Source of the DNA: Bradyrhizobium sp. SZCCT0153
GTDB lineage: Bacteria; Pseudomonadota; Alphaproteobacteria; Rhizobiales; Xanthobacteraceae
Assembly: GCF_018129995.1 (NCBI RefSeq)
Contig: NZ_JAFCKS010000009.1
Span: forward strand, 124,001-188,000
Direction of reading: 5' to 3'
DNA: 64,000 nt
Position 1 is the first letter of the stretch; each line of letters starts with the position of its first letter. This document shows, one piece after another, positions 17,513-26,432 of this stretch. The translations under genes were made by a program, and so were the position numbers. Under the pieces are notes generated by a model, which searched no databases, was not told the origin of the DNA, and saw only the letters and a program-made list of their open reading frames with translations.

Positions 17513-18211
17513 ATGTCGCTGTCCCCCGAAGCCCGCAAGACCCTCGCCGGCATCACCACTGCCACCATCACCACGGTCCTGCTGAAGAAGGGCCTGCGCA
17601 ACATCTGGATGCGCGGCGCGCGTCCGCTGCGCCCGGGCCTGCCGCGCCTGGTGGGACCGGCCTTCACCCTGCGCTTCGTGCCGGCGCGCGAGGATCTGGC
17701 GACGCCGGAATCCTGGTCGTCGCCAATCTCGACCCGCACCGCGATCGAGGCGATGCCCGAGGGCTGCATCGCCGTGGTCGATGCCATGGGCATCACCGAT
17801 GCCGGCATTTTTGGCGACATCCTCTGCGCGCGCATGATGAAGCGCGGCGTCACCGCACTCGTCACCGACGGCGTGGTCCGGGACGTCGAGGGTGTGCTCG
17901 GCACCAACCTGCCGGTCTGGTGCGACGGCTATGCCGCTCCGCCATCGGTTGCCGGCCTGACCTTCGTCGGCTGGGGCGAGCCGATCGGCTGCGGCGGTGT
18001 TGCGGTATTTCCGAACGACATCGTGGTCGCCGACCAGGACGGCTGCGTGCTGATCCCGCAGGCGATGCTCGATCACGTCCTCGCCGAGGGCGTCGAGCAG
18101 GAGCGCATGGAAGCCTGGATCGTCAACGAGGTGAACAACGGCGCGGTGCTGCCGGGCCTCTATCCCATGAACGCCGAGACCAAGGCGCGCTACGCTGCAA
18201 GCAAGAAGTAA
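17513..18211 (+). CDS. RraA-like protein (HMG/oxaloacetate aldolase family)
   Basis: A 232-residue RraA/DlpA family protein. True RraA inhibits RNase E, while many homologues are 4-hydroxy-4-methyl-2-oxoglutarate or 4-carboxy-4-hydroxy-2-oxoadipate aldolases. The active-site-like stretch TDGVVRDVEG near residue 120 is present, and the protein is longer than E. coli RraA (about 160 residues). ATG 17513 follows CCGGAGCTCG. A cupin gene follows 24 bases later, suggesting a small catabolic operon rather than RNase control. Confidence 0.8.
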   Translation: MSLSPEARKTLAGITTATITTVLLKKGLRNIWMRGARPLRPGLPRLVGPAFTLRFVPAREDLATPESWSSPISTRTAIEAMPEGCIAVVDAMGITDAGIFGDILCARMMKRGVTALVTDGVVRDVEGVLGTNLPVWCDGYAAPPSVAGLTFVGWGEPIGCGGVAVFPNDIVVADQDGCVLIPQAMLDHVLAEGVEQERMEAWIVNEVNNGAVLPGLYPMNAETKARYAASKK

Positions 18212-18235
18212 CGAGACAACAAGCGAGGTTACCCC

Positions 18236-18640
18236 ATGGAAATCACTGTCGCAGGCACGCGGCCGACTCGCCGCGCGCCGAAGGAAAACTTCACCGGTAC
18301 CGTGTGGCAGGACCCCGTGATCATGGCGCCCGCGCCGGCACGGCTGAACTGCTCGCGTGTGTCGTTCGAGCCGGGCGCGCGCACCAACTGGCATCACCAT
18401 CCGCTCGGGCAGACGCTCTACGTGATTTCGGGCGTCGGGCGCGTTCAGACCAAAGGCGGGCCTGTCATCGAAATCCGTCCCGGCGATACCGTCTGGATTC
18501 CACCGAACGAATTGCACTGGCACGGCGGGTCGCCGACCAACGGCATGACCCATATCGCCATGCAGGAAGCGCTCGACGGCGTCTATTCGACCTGGCTGGA
18601 GCCCGTGACGGACGCGGAGTACGGCGCGGCGCTGGGCTAG
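18236..18640 (+). CDS. Cupin-domain protein
   Basis: A 134-residue single cupin barrel with metal-binding motif 1 NWHHHPLGQTLYV (residues about 61-73) and motif 2 RPGDTVWIPPNELHWHG. It resembles (R)-mandelonitrile lyase-like and carboxymuconolactone-associated cupins; the substrate is not known. A good spacer and GAGGTT precede the start. Likely co-transcribed with the rraA-like gene. Confidence 0.85.
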   Translation: MEITVAGTRPTRRAPKENFTGTVWQDPVIMAPAPARLNCSRVSFEPGARTNWHHHPLGQTLYVISGVGRVQTKGGPVIEIRPGDTVWIPPNELHWHGGSPTNGMTHIAMQEALDGVYSTWLEPVTDAEYGAALG

Positions 18641-18643
18641 CTC

Positions 18644-18994
18644 TCACTGCCGCTCGGCGGTCCACGTTCCCGTGCACAGGGCGCCTCGCCAGGTGCCGGA
18701 GCCCGAGGTGCCGCTGAGCCGGCCGAAGCCGACCGCGCGCTTGATGCCGGTGCTCAAGGTCACGTTGATGCTGCCGGCATCGGCCACGCGGCCTGACGCC
18801 GTCACCATTGCGCTGCTCGAGGCGATCTGACCGTTGCTGATGCCGATCGCGACGGTCGCGCCGTTGCCGCAGGTCTCGCTTGACGACGAGATCCGGACAT
18901 TCCATGCGCCGTCGAAGGTGCTGGCGTTCGCCTGCGCGGCCGGCAAGGCGATGGCGAGGATGGTGGCGAAAAGACACTTGCGGAAGCCGTTCAT
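18644..18994 (-). CDS. Small secreted protein of unknown function
   Basis: A 116-residue protein with an N-terminal signal peptide (KCLFATILAIALPAAQANA). The mature part is glycine- and serine-rich with two pairs of cysteines that could form disulfides. ATG 18994 has AGGGG about nine bases upstream. It is similar in style to rhizobial secreted heat-labile hypothetical proteins; the role is unknown. Confidence 0.75.
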   Translation of the reverse strand: MNGFRKCLFATILAIALPAAQANASTFDGAWNVRISSSSETCGNGATVAIGISNGQIASSSAMVTASGRVADAGSINVTLSTGIKRAVGFGRLSGTSGSGTWRGALCTGTWTAERQ

Positions 18995-19117
18995 GACACG
19001 CCCCTGTGGGTTGACCATGCGGGCACCCTGGCATGGGCGTGGCGCGGTCGATGTGAGGGCAGTCACGCGCGCAAGGCGCTGAGTGACGTGGCGCACGTCG
19101 CAAGGTGCGCAAACCAA

Positions 19118-19140
19118 AGGGGCCCGGATCGCGGGCCCCT
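19118..19140 (-). terminator. Intrinsic terminator after the DUF2147-like gene
   Basis: On the minus strand a perfect 9-bp stem AGGGGCCCG / CGGGCCCCT with loop CGATC is followed by TTGGTTTG. It lies 30 bases past the stop of the 302-residue secreted protein. Confidence 0.7.
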
Positions 19141-19169
19141 CGTCTCCGTCAGAGTGTCGAACCCGAACT

Positions 19170-20078
19170 CTAGTTCACCCGCGTCCAGGTCTGGCCGCCG
19201 CAGAACATGCCGCCGAAGGCGCAGCCCTGCACGCGCAGGCGGTCGGTGCCCCTCAGCGCGATCGTCGAATCGTAGGTCGAGCCGGAGTTCGGATCGAGGA
19301 TGCGGCCGGACCATTTCTGGTCCTTCTGATCCTTGCCGGGCTTCATGTTGATCAGGACCTGCTCGCCGTTCTGGTTCGATTTGCTGTCGACAGAATAGCC
19401 GCAGAGATTGGTGCCGCATTGCTCGATCCGGACCTTGCCTTCCTTCTCCTCGGTGAGCCAGACGCCGAGCGGTGACGTGAGATCGCGCGTGGGCGCGGTT
19501 GCGGGAGCCGGCGGCGCGACGGCTGCGGCCTGAACGGGGGCAGGGGCCGGAGCGGGGGGCGCGGGCGGAACGGCGGCTACTGCCGGAGCAGGCGGGGGAG
19601 GCGGCGCGGGCGGTATCGCGGCCACCGTTGGGGCAGCGCTTGGAGCGGGTTGAGGCGGCGGCACCATCGCATCTTCGGCCGGCGCATTTTTGGCTGTGTT
19701 GGCCGGAGGTGCCGGCGGGGCGGACGGCGCCGCGGCCACGGGAGCTTGGACAGGAGCCTGCTCGGCCGCTGGAGGCGCGGCGAGAGGCGCAGGTGCCGGC
19801 GCGGGATTGGCCGGCGGTTGCGGATCTGCCTTGGCTTGTTGCGGGGCCTGCGGGTCGGCCTTCGGAGTTGCCTTGGGGTCGTTCTTGAGGTCGGCCTTGG
19901 GATCGTTCTTGGCCTTTTTCGCCTTGCCCTGGCCGGTGTTGTCGTAGACGCCGGGAATCGACACCGTGCCGCGGTCCGGATCGATCCGGATGGTGCGCCC
20001 GCCATATTCGAAAGTGTACTGCGCCTGGGCAGCGGTGCTCGCCAAAAGGAATGCGGCCGTGGCCAACAGCTTCCTCAT
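19170..20078 (-). CDS. Secreted protein with Pro/Ala-rich linker and DUF2147-like domain
   Basis: A 302-residue exported protein. A signal peptide (residues 1-21, ending AQAQ) is followed by a short N-terminal segment. A long low-complexity region rich in P, A and K (about residues 50-190) comes next. The C-terminal domain (PLGVWLTEEKEGKVRIEQCG, four cysteines) resembles DUF2147 domains. ATG 20078 has AGGAG six bases upstream; ATG 20084 would overlap that site. The Pro/Ala linker may span the periplasm or peptidoglycan. A FixK/FNR-like box lies 62 bases upstream of the start. Confidence 0.8.
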   Translation of the reverse strand: MRKLLATAAFLLASTAAQAQYTFEYGGRTIRIDPDRGTVSIPGVYDNTGQGKAKKAKNDPKADLKNDPKATPKADPQAPQQAKADPQPPANPAPAPAPLAAPPAAEQAPVQAPVAAAPSAPPAPPANTAKNAPAEDAMVPPPQPAPSAAPTVAAIPPAPPPPPAPAVAAVPPAPPAPAPAPVQAAAVAPPAPATAPTRDLTSPLGVWLTEEKEGKVRIEQCGTNLCGYSVDSKSNQNGEQVLINMKPGKDQKDQKWSGRILDPNSGSTYDSTIALRGTDRLRVQGCAFGGMFCGGQTWTRVN

Positions 20079-20139
20079 TTCCATCTCCTGAACAGGTGGT
20101 CCCCGCACCGACGCTTACGCCCCGGTTCGATCGTAAAAA

Positions 20140-20153
20140 GTGATCTAGATCAC
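20140..20153. promoter_or_regulatory. FNR/FixK/CRP-like palindrome
   Basis: GTGATCTAGATCAC is a perfect 14-bp palindrome matching the TTGAT-N4-ATCAA consensus of FNR/FixK proteins except for the outermost bases. It is upstream of the 302-residue secreted protein and downstream of the pheC-like gene, so the secreted protein is the likely target. Confidence 0.5.
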
Positions 20154-20248
20154 GGTCACCGTATGAGTCGTCCTGCGGCAGGTTCGGGTTCAATATGCCC
20201 GAGACCGGTCCGCAATTCGGCCGGAGGCAAACGACAGGAAGGCTCGAC

Positions 20249-21058
20249 CTAGTCGAACCAGGCGGCGTAGATCTTTCTGTAGCTGCCGTCCTCCATCGAG
20301 ATGTGCAGCCATTGGTCGACGAAGGCCTTCAGCGCCATGTCGCGCTGAAGCCAGTAGGCCTTCTCGGAGAAGTCGAACGGTTTTTCGGGATGCACCGCGC
20401 AGAGCACGCCCGCATGCTGCTTCTGCTGGTAGCGGGTCTCGGAGGCGTCCGTCATCATCAAATCGGCATTGCCCTTGGCGATCTCGTCGAAGATCGCGGT
20501 ATTGTCGGGGAAGACGGTGATGTCGGCGTCCTTGATGTTGGCGCGGGCGAAGCGTTCGTTGGTGCCGCCGGGATTGACGACCACGCGGGTGCCCTTCTTG
20601 TCGATGTCGGAAAGCGTCTGGTACTTGCCGACATCGGCGCAGCGCGCGATCGGGGTCTTGCCCTCGCGCATGATCGGCATCGAGAAGAAGCCCTTCTTCT
20701 GCCGGTCGAGCGTGACCGAGACGCCGCCCATGGCGATGTCGAACTGGTCGGCCTCGAAATCCTTCATCAGCTTCGGCCAGGCGGTCGGCACGAACTCGAC
20801 CTTGACGCCGAGCGCCTTGCCGAGCGCTTCCGCCATATCGACGTCGAAGCCGCTGAACTGCTGCGTGGCCTTGTCCAGATAGGTGAAGGGTTTGTAGTCG
20901 CCGGTCATGCCGACGCGCAAAGTGCCGCGCTTGAGGATCTCGTCGAGGCGCGAGGGCGCCGCCTGCTGGGCGTGGGCCGAAAGGTTTGCCAGCAACACCA
21001 CGGCCAAGGCCGCCAGGATTCGAATGGTCGTTCGAACGATCATCTCTTTTCCACTCAT
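20249..21058 (-). CDS. Periplasmic solute-binding fold protein, PheC-like
   Basis: A 269-residue exported protein of the SBP_bac_3 fold (signal peptide ending SAHAQ near residue 31). The start of the mature part, SRLDEILKRGTLRVGMTGDY, and the TDASETRYQQ segment resemble periplasmic cyclohexadienyl dehydratase (PheC), an enzyme evolved from amino-acid-binding proteins. No permease or ATPase gene is adjacent, which favours an enzyme over a transporter component. ATG 21043 is an alternative start. Catalytic assignment is inference. Confidence 0.72.
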   Translation of the reverse strand: MSGKEMIVRTTIRILAALAVVLLANLSAHAQQAAPSRLDEILKRGTLRVGMTGDYKPFTYLDKATQQFSGFDVDMAEALGKALGVKVEFVPTAWPKLMKDFEADQFDIAMGGVSVTLDRQKKGFFSMPIMREGKTPIARCADVGKYQTLSDIDKKGTRVVVNPGGTNERFARANIKDADITVFPDNTAIFDEIAKGNADLMMTDASETRYQQKQHAGVLCAVHPEKPFDFSEKAYWLQRDMALKAFVDQWLHISMEDGSYRKIYAAWFD

Positions 21059-21144
21059 GCCCGAGCTGTCATTGTGCAGCTCTTGAGGATGGATTTAGAC
21101 CAGTTGCCAGTTGCTGGCGAGATGCAATTGAAGGGAATCCTGAC

Positions 21145-21654
21145 GTGACGATCTCGATGTACGAGGCCTCGGTCGGCCTCTTCGTGCCGTACCTGCGCAA
21201 CCTGTCCGCGCTGCTCGACAAGGGCGTTGCCTATGCCGAAGCCCGCAAGTTCAATCCGGCCGTCCTGCTCGGCATGCGGCTATCGCCGAACATGTACGAT
21301 CTGGCGCAGCAGATCGGCGAGGCCTGCCGCCATGCCACCGTCGCGCCGGCCTTGCTGGCGCAGTGCGAGCCGGTCGTGCTGCCGCCGCTGGAGCACGACA
21401 TGGCCGGGCTTCAAGCGCGGATCGCAACGTCAATCGAATTCATTGAAAGTCTGCCCCGGGCCGAGATCGATGCGGCCGCGGAACTGAAGGTCTTCTTCAA
21501 GCTGAAGAACGGGACCGAGCTGCCCTTCACCGGGCGGACACTGCTGCTCACGAACAGCGTCCCGCAGTTCTTCTTTCACGTCACGACCGCCTACGATCTT
21601 TTGCGGCACGCTGGCGTTGAACTCGCGAAGAAGGATTATCTCGGAAGGAAGTAG
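21145..21654 (+). CDS. DUF1993 family protein
   Basis: A 169-residue DUF1993 protein of unknown function; related folds are four-helix DinB-like bundles. The family start MYEASVGLFVPYLRNLSALL and the end FFFHVTTAYDLLRHAGVELA are visible. The start is probably GTG 21145 with AAGGGAA upstream; ATG 21157 lacks a ribosome binding site. It is divergent from the pheC-like gene. Confidence 0.8.
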   Translation: MTISMYEASVGLFVPYLRNLSALLDKGVAYAEARKFNPAVLLGMRLSPNMYDLAQQIGEACRHATVAPALLAQCEPVVLPPLEHDMAGLQARIATSIEFIESLPRAEIDAAAELKVFFKLKNGTELPFTGRTLLLTNSVPQFFFHVTTAYDLLRHAGVELAKKDYLGRK

Positions 21655-21656
21655 GC

Positions 21657-22139
21657 CTAAGCCTCGCCCTTGCGCTCGTAATCGGCGAGCGAACTGCGGC
21701 CGGCGATCTCGCTGCGCAGCTCTTCGAAACGCCGGTGCGCCTCGTCCTCGTGCGCGTCGACGAAATGCACTGCGGCCTCGCTGGTCATCGGACCGCTGAT
21801 TACGGGCGCGGATTGCTCGCCGATGGTCTCGTGGACGTAGTACTGGTCGTCGTCGCCGCGATGGACCGTCCATTTCAGGCGGATCGCCACCATCGGCCCG
21901 GGACCGACCTTGCTGTAGCCGTCGGCATCGGTATGCTCCGGCACCAGCGGCTGCTCCTCGACCACCGGATGCTCGTCGGCAACGGGATGCTCGTCGGCAG
22001 CCGCAGGCTCGTCTGCGGCCACGTGCTCACCGGCGACGACCACGGTCTCGGTCTCGCGAACGACGAGGACGGGTTCGGGGTGCTCCAAAATGCTGGCGAT
22101 GGTCGCCAACGCGTGGTCGGTCGGGTCGATCTCTGACAA
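21657..22139 (-). CDS. Hypothetical protein with acidic repeat
   Basis: A 160-residue cytoplasmic protein with no recognised domain. Residues about 38-68 contain a short degenerate repeat (DEHPVADEHPVVEEQP). The remainder is a compact domain (KVGPGPMVAIRLKW, then DDDQYYVHETIGEQ) followed by a charged helical tail. It is convergent with the DUF1993 gene. Confidence 0.65.
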   Translation of the reverse strand: MSEIDPTDHALATIASILEHPEPVLVVRETETVVVAGEHVAADEPAAADEHPVADEHPVVEEQPLVPEHTDADGYSKVGPGPMVAIRLKWTVHRGDDDQYYVHETIGEQSAPVISGPMTSEAAVHFVDAHEDEAHRRFEELRSEIAGRSSLADYERKGEA

Positions 22140-22306
22140 GGGTCCATCCTCCAGCTCGACGCGGCCGGCAAGTCTGTCCCACTGCCGCCGCGGCCGGGAA
22201 CATTAGGCGCGTTTGATTAAGGCTGAGTTTGGGCTCGATCTGCACCAAAATGGGACGCATTCTGGCGTTCCGGAGGCGGGCGGATTGGGCACTCCCGGAG
22301 GAGGGC

Positions 22307-23296
22307 TCAGCCCAGCACGTCCTGATTGATGATGTTCTGCCTGATGGGATCGCCGTCCAGCACACTGAGGATGTTGCGCGCGGTCTGCTCGCTCATGCGC
22401 TGGACCGCCTCGACCGTGACGCCGGCGACATGCGGGGCCATGATGACGTTGGGCAGTGCGAACAGCGCGTTGCTGACCGGCGGTGGCTCCACCTCGAACA
22501 CATCGATGCCGGCCCCCGCGATCTTGCCGGAGACCAAGGCGTCGTACAGCGCGGCCTCCTTCACGATGCCGCCGCGCGCGGTGTTGATGAGATAGGATTT
22601 CGGCTTCATCCGGCCGATCCTGTCAGCATCGAACAGGCCGACGGTTTCCGGCGTCTTCGGGCAGTGGATGGTGACGAAATCGGCGTTGGGCAGTGCGGCG
22701 TCAAGGTCGGCGACGGGCTCGCAACCGGCGGCCTTGATCTCGGCCGCGGGCTTGTAGGGATCGTAGACCTGCACCTTCATGTCCATCGCCAGGCAGCGCT
22801 TGGCGGTGCGGGTGCCGATGCGGCCGAAGCCGATGATGAGGACGGTCTTGCCGTAGAGATCGAACGGCAGCATCCCGAGCCGATCGGCCCATTTGCCGTC
22901 CTTGACGCAGGCATGCATCTCCTGTGCGCGCTTGGCGAGCGTCAGCATCATGAACAGCGCCTGCTCGGCGACCGAGGGCGAGTTCGCACTGCCCGCGACC
23001 ATCAGCGGGACCTTGCGGCGGGAAAGCGCGGGCACGTCGACGGCGTCGTAGCCGACGCCGATGCGCGTCACCACTTTCATGTCCCCGGATGCCTCGAGCT
23101 CGGTCTCGCCGAAGGCGGTGGCACCCAACGCCACGCCGTGGACCGGCGCATGGCTCTTCAGCAGGGCCTCGAAATCCCTGGCGGAGATCAGGTTCGGAAA
23201 CTCGACGAGCTCGATGTCATCCCGCTGGGTGAGAAGGGCGCGCGCACCTTGCGACAGAGTTTGTGTAACGAAAATCTTCTTCTTATTGGTCGCCAT
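22307..23296 (-). CDS. D-2-hydroxyacid dehydrogenase
   Basis: A 329-residue NAD-dependent 2-hydroxyacid dehydrogenase of the phosphoglycerate dehydrogenase type without the ACT domain. The cofactor motif GFGRIGTRTAKR is near residue 155. The catalytic Arg (NTARGGIVKE), Glu and His (MAPHVAG near 285) are present. As the last gene of the sugar-type ABC operon, 34 bases after the ATPase, it probably oxidises or reduces the imported sugar acid or its product. Confidence 0.85.
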   Translation of the reverse strand: MATNKKKIFVTQTLSQGARALLTQRDDIELVEFPNLISARDFEALLKSHAPVHGVALGATAFGETELEASGDMKVVTRIGVGYDAVDVPALSRRKVPLMVAGSANSPSVAEQALFMMLTLAKRAQEMHACVKDGKWADRLGMLPFDLYGKTVLIIGFGRIGTRTAKRCLAMDMKVQVYDPYKPAAEIKAAGCEPVADLDAALPNADFVTIHCPKTPETVGLFDADRIGRMKPKSYLINTARGGIVKEAALYDALVSGKIAGAGIDVFEVEPPPVSNALFALPNVIMAPHVAGVTVEAVQRMSEQTARNILSVLDGDPIRQNIINQDVLG

Positions 23297-23330
23297 CGTC
23301 CCCTGCCTGCGCGAGTTTCTTGTCCGGCGG

Positions 23331-24431
23331 TCACAACACGACGCCGCTCGCCTCGTTTAGCAGGTGCATATTGTTGAGGTCCATCGCCAAACGCATGGGT
23401 GCCCCGTCCTTGGCGCCGGCATTGGGATCGACACGGCCGCAGATGGGCGTGCCGTCGAGTCCGAAATAGACCAGGGTCTCCATCCCCATCGGCTCGGTGA
23501 CGTCGAGCACTGTGTCGAAGGTCTCGACGCCTGGTCCGAGATGCGCATGGGCCTCGGTGAGATGCTCCGGCCGGATGCCGAGCAGCAGCTTGTCGGTGCG
23601 CGGCAGAGCGTTGTAGCGCGCGGCGCGGGCCGGCGGCAGCGCAAAGGCGATGCGGTCGGTCAGGCGGATCTGAAGCGTGCCGCCGGCGTCCTCGAGCCGG
23701 CAGGGAATGAAGTTCATCGCGGGCGAACCGATGAAGCCGGCAACGAAGCGCGTCTCCGGCTTGTGGTAGAGCTCGTTCGGCGTGCCGATCTGCTCGATGC
23801 GCCCCTTGTTCATCACGACGACCCGGTCGGCCAGCGTCATCGCCTCGACCTGGTCATGGGTGACGTAGACAGTGGTGGTGCGCACTTTCTGGTGCACCTT
23901 CTTGATCTCGATCCGCATCTGCACGCGCAGCTTGGCGTCGAGATTGGAGAGCGGTTCGTCGAACAGGAAGACCTTCGGGTTGCGGACGATGGCCCGCCCC
24001 ATGGCGACGCGCTGGCGCTGGCCGCCGGAGAGCTGCTTCGGCTTGCGGTCGATCAGGTCGGTAATATCAAGGAGGCGGGCGGCTTCCGTCACCCGCGCCT
24101 TGATCTCGGCCTTGGGATAGTGCTTCAGGCGCAGCCCGAACGACATGTTCTCCGCGACCGTCATGTGCGGGTAGAGCGCGTAGTTCTGGAACACCATGGC
24201 GATGTCGCGATCCTTCGGCGGCACGTCGTTGACGACGTCCCCGCCGATCATGATGTCGCCGTCGGTGATGTCCTCGAGTCCTGCGATCATGCGCAGCGTC
24301 GTCGATTTGCCGCAGCCGGACGGGCCGACCAGCACGATGAACTCATGGTCGGAGATTTCGAGATCGATGCCGCGCACGGCTTCGACATCGTCGTAACGCT
24401 TGATCACCTTGCGCAGGGAAACGTCGGCCAT
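23331..24431 (-). CDS. ABC transporter ATPase, MalK/UgpC type
   Basis: A 366-residue CUT1-family ATPase. Walker A GPSGCGKSTT (residue about 36), signature LSGGQRQRVAMG, Walker B VFLFDEP and the C-terminal OB/TOBE regulatory domain are in order. It energises the two permeases encoded just upstream; a 20-bp gap to the permease gene supports one operon. Confidence 0.94.
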   Translation of the reverse strand: MADVSLRKVIKRYDDVEAVRGIDLEISDHEFIVLVGPSGCGKSTTLRMIAGLEDITDGDIMIGGDVVNDVPPKDRDIAMVFQNYALYPHMTVAENMSFGLRLKHYPKAEIKARVTEAARLLDITDLIDRKPKQLSGGQRQRVAMGRAIVRNPKVFLFDEPLSNLDAKLRVQMRIEIKKVHQKVRTTTVYVTHDQVEAMTLADRVVVMNKGRIEQIGTPNELYHKPETRFVAGFIGSPAMNFIPCRLEDAGGTLQIRLTDRIAFALPPARAARYNALPRTDKLLLGIRPEHLTEAHAHLGPGVETFDTVLDVTEPMGMETLVYFGLDGTPICGRVDPNAGAKDGAPMRLAMDLNNMHLLNEASGVVL

Positions 24432-24451
24432 TGCACTTCAACCCCTCGTTC

Positions 24452-25363
24452 TCAACCCTTCGTCGCGCCGGCGGTCAGGCCGGCAATGTAATAGTCCATC
24501 AGGAAGGCGTAGATGATCAGCGGCGGGGCTGCGCCAAGCAGCGCGCCGGTCATGATCTGACCCCAGTTGAAGACGTCACCCTTGATCAAGGTCGTGATGA
24601 TGCCGACCGGCAGCACGAGCTGATCGGTCGATGTGGTGAACACCAGCGGATAGAGGAACTGCGCCCAGGAGACCGTGAAGGCAAAGATCGTCGCCGCTAT
24701 GATCCCCGGCAGCGCCACCGGAATGAAGATCCGCGTCAACGTCTGAAACCAGGACGCACCGTCGATGATCGCGGCCTCGTCGAGCTCCTTCGGTATCGAG
24801 GCGAAGTAGCCGATCATGATCCAGGTGCAGAATGGCACGGTCAGGGTGGGATAGATGAAGAGCAGCACGTACCATCGATTGATGAGTTGGATGCCGGTCC
24901 AGTCGCCGAACAGTGCAAATACCTTGAACAACGGAATGAACAACAGGCTGTCCGGAATGAGGTAGGTCAGGAACACACCGGTAGCCAGCGTCGCCGAACC
25001 CCAGAACCGCATCCGCGCCAGGGCGAACGCCGCAGGCACGCTGATCAGCATGGTAATGGTGACCACGAAGATCGAAACCAGCGCAGAATTCCAGAAAAAC
25101 CGCAGGAACTGGTTTGACGTCAGCAGGCCAACGTAGTTGTCCAGCGTCGGGTGGAAAACCCACCATGGGTTGGTTGCGGCCGAGATTTCCGCGCTGCTCT
25201 TCAGCGAGGTGATCAGCATATAAATCGGCGGAAGCAGCGAGAAGACCGCAAAGAGGGTCAGGAAGAAGTACGACCACCTCAGCGCCCAGGTGCGGTCGCG
25301 GCTCATACTGCCGTATTTGACGGGGCGTGTCGGCGCGGCCTTGTCCATCGTGACTGAGCTCAT
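24452..25363 (-). CDS. ABC sugar permease, MalG type
   Basis: A 303-residue inner-membrane permease with six predicted membrane segments. The EAA loop is visible (PKELDEAAIIDGASWFQTLT), which contacts the ATPase. A cytoplasmic N-terminal tail of about 30 residues precedes the first helix. The start codon shares one base with the stop of the MalF-type gene. Confidence 0.92.
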   Translation of the reverse strand: MSSVTMDKAAPTRPVKYGSMSRDRTWALRWSYFFLTLFAVFSLLPPIYMLITSLKSSAEISAATNPWWVFHPTLDNYVGLLTSNQFLRFFWNSALVSIFVVTITMLISVPAAFALARMRFWGSATLATGVFLTYLIPDSLLFIPLFKVFALFGDWTGIQLINRWYVLLFIYPTLTVPFCTWIMIGYFASIPKELDEAAIIDGASWFQTLTRIFIPVALPGIIAATIFAFTVSWAQFLYPLVFTTSTDQLVLPVGIITTLIKGDVFNWGQIMTGALLGAAPPLIIYAFLMDYYIAGLTAGATKG

Positions 25364-26307
25364 CAGGATTCATTCCCGCGCTTGTTGACGTCGCGCAGGA
25401 TGAAGATCGCCGCGACCGCCAGGATTGGTACCATGAACAGAGAGACGCTGGCGCCCAGCGGAATGTCGCTGCCTTCGATGCCTATCCTGAAAGCCCAGGT
25501 CGCAAAGATGTGGGTGTGGTCCAGAGGCCCACCGGCGGTGAGGATTCTTACGATGTCGAAGTTGGCGAACGTGACGATCAGCGAAAACAGCGTCGTGATC
25601 GCTATGATGTTGCGCATCATCGGCAGGGTCACGTACCAGATCCGTTGCCACCAATTGGCGCCGTCAATGGCGGCCGCTTCATAGAGCTGCTCGGGCACTG
25701 ATTTCAGGGACGCCAGATACATGATCATGAAGAACGGCGCGCCGTACCAGACGTTGACCAGAATGACCGAGAAGCGCGCCCATGCGGCGTCGCCCGTCCA
25801 CGGGATCGGCCCGATTCCGAAGAACGATAGCGTGTAGTTGAAGGCACTATAAGAGGGATCGAACAGCCACAGCCATGCCAGCGTGCTCATCGCGGGCGGG
25901 ATCACCCATGGCACCAGGAGCATACCGCGCCATTTGCGCTGACCCTTGGCCGGAATGTTGTGGACGAAGTGCGCGACGATGAACCCGATCAGCGCTTTGA
26001 AGAACACGGCAGTGATGGCGAAGATGCAGGACTGCTTGACGACCAGCCAGAAGGTGTCGCGCTTGAACAGGAATTCGAAGTTGCCCAGACCGACGAACCT
26101 TTGCATCGACTTGTTGAGCGTCGCCAGATGAAGGGAATAGAACGCCGGATAAAGCACCAGGAGGGTGATGAGTATAATCAGCGGCAGCGTCATCAGAAAC
26201 GCGGCGGTGGATTTGCGTTTGAGTGCCCTCTGCAGACCGGAACGGTTTCGCGCCGGCTGCTTTGCGCCAACCCTATCCGGCTGCAATGCCACATCAGCCA
26301 TGTGCAT
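25363..26307 (-). CDS. ABC sugar permease, MalF type
   Basis: A 314-residue permease with the EAA motif (PEQLYEAAAIDGANWWQRIW) and six membrane segments, the partner of the MalG-type subunit. ATG 26301 is an alternative start. It follows the binding-protein gene after 125 bp, a common spacing where the binding protein is made in excess. Confidence 0.92.
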   Translation of the reverse strand: MHMADVALQPDRVGAKQPARNRSGLQRALKRKSTAAFLMTLPLIILITLLVLYPAFYSLHLATLNKSMQRFVGLGNFEFLFKRDTFWLVVKQSCIFAITAVFFKALIGFIVAHFVHNIPAKGQRKWRGMLLVPWVIPPAMSTLAWLWLFDPSYSAFNYTLSFFGIGPIPWTGDAAWARFSVILVNVWYGAPFFMIMYLASLKSVPEQLYEAAAIDGANWWQRIWYVTLPMMRNIIAITTLFSLIVTFANFDIVRILTAGGPLDHTHIFATWAFRIGIEGSDIPLGASVSLFMVPILAVAAIFILRDVNKRGNES

Positions 26308-26432
26308 CTTCCTCGCGCGGTTTAGCTCGATAGACTCAGATATTGGCGAGCGCCGACATACCCGGCTCTCGTTGAGGCGAGTCGAAGGACCGCCGCGAGC
26401 GACCAGGGGCCGTCGCGGCGATACTTTTCATG

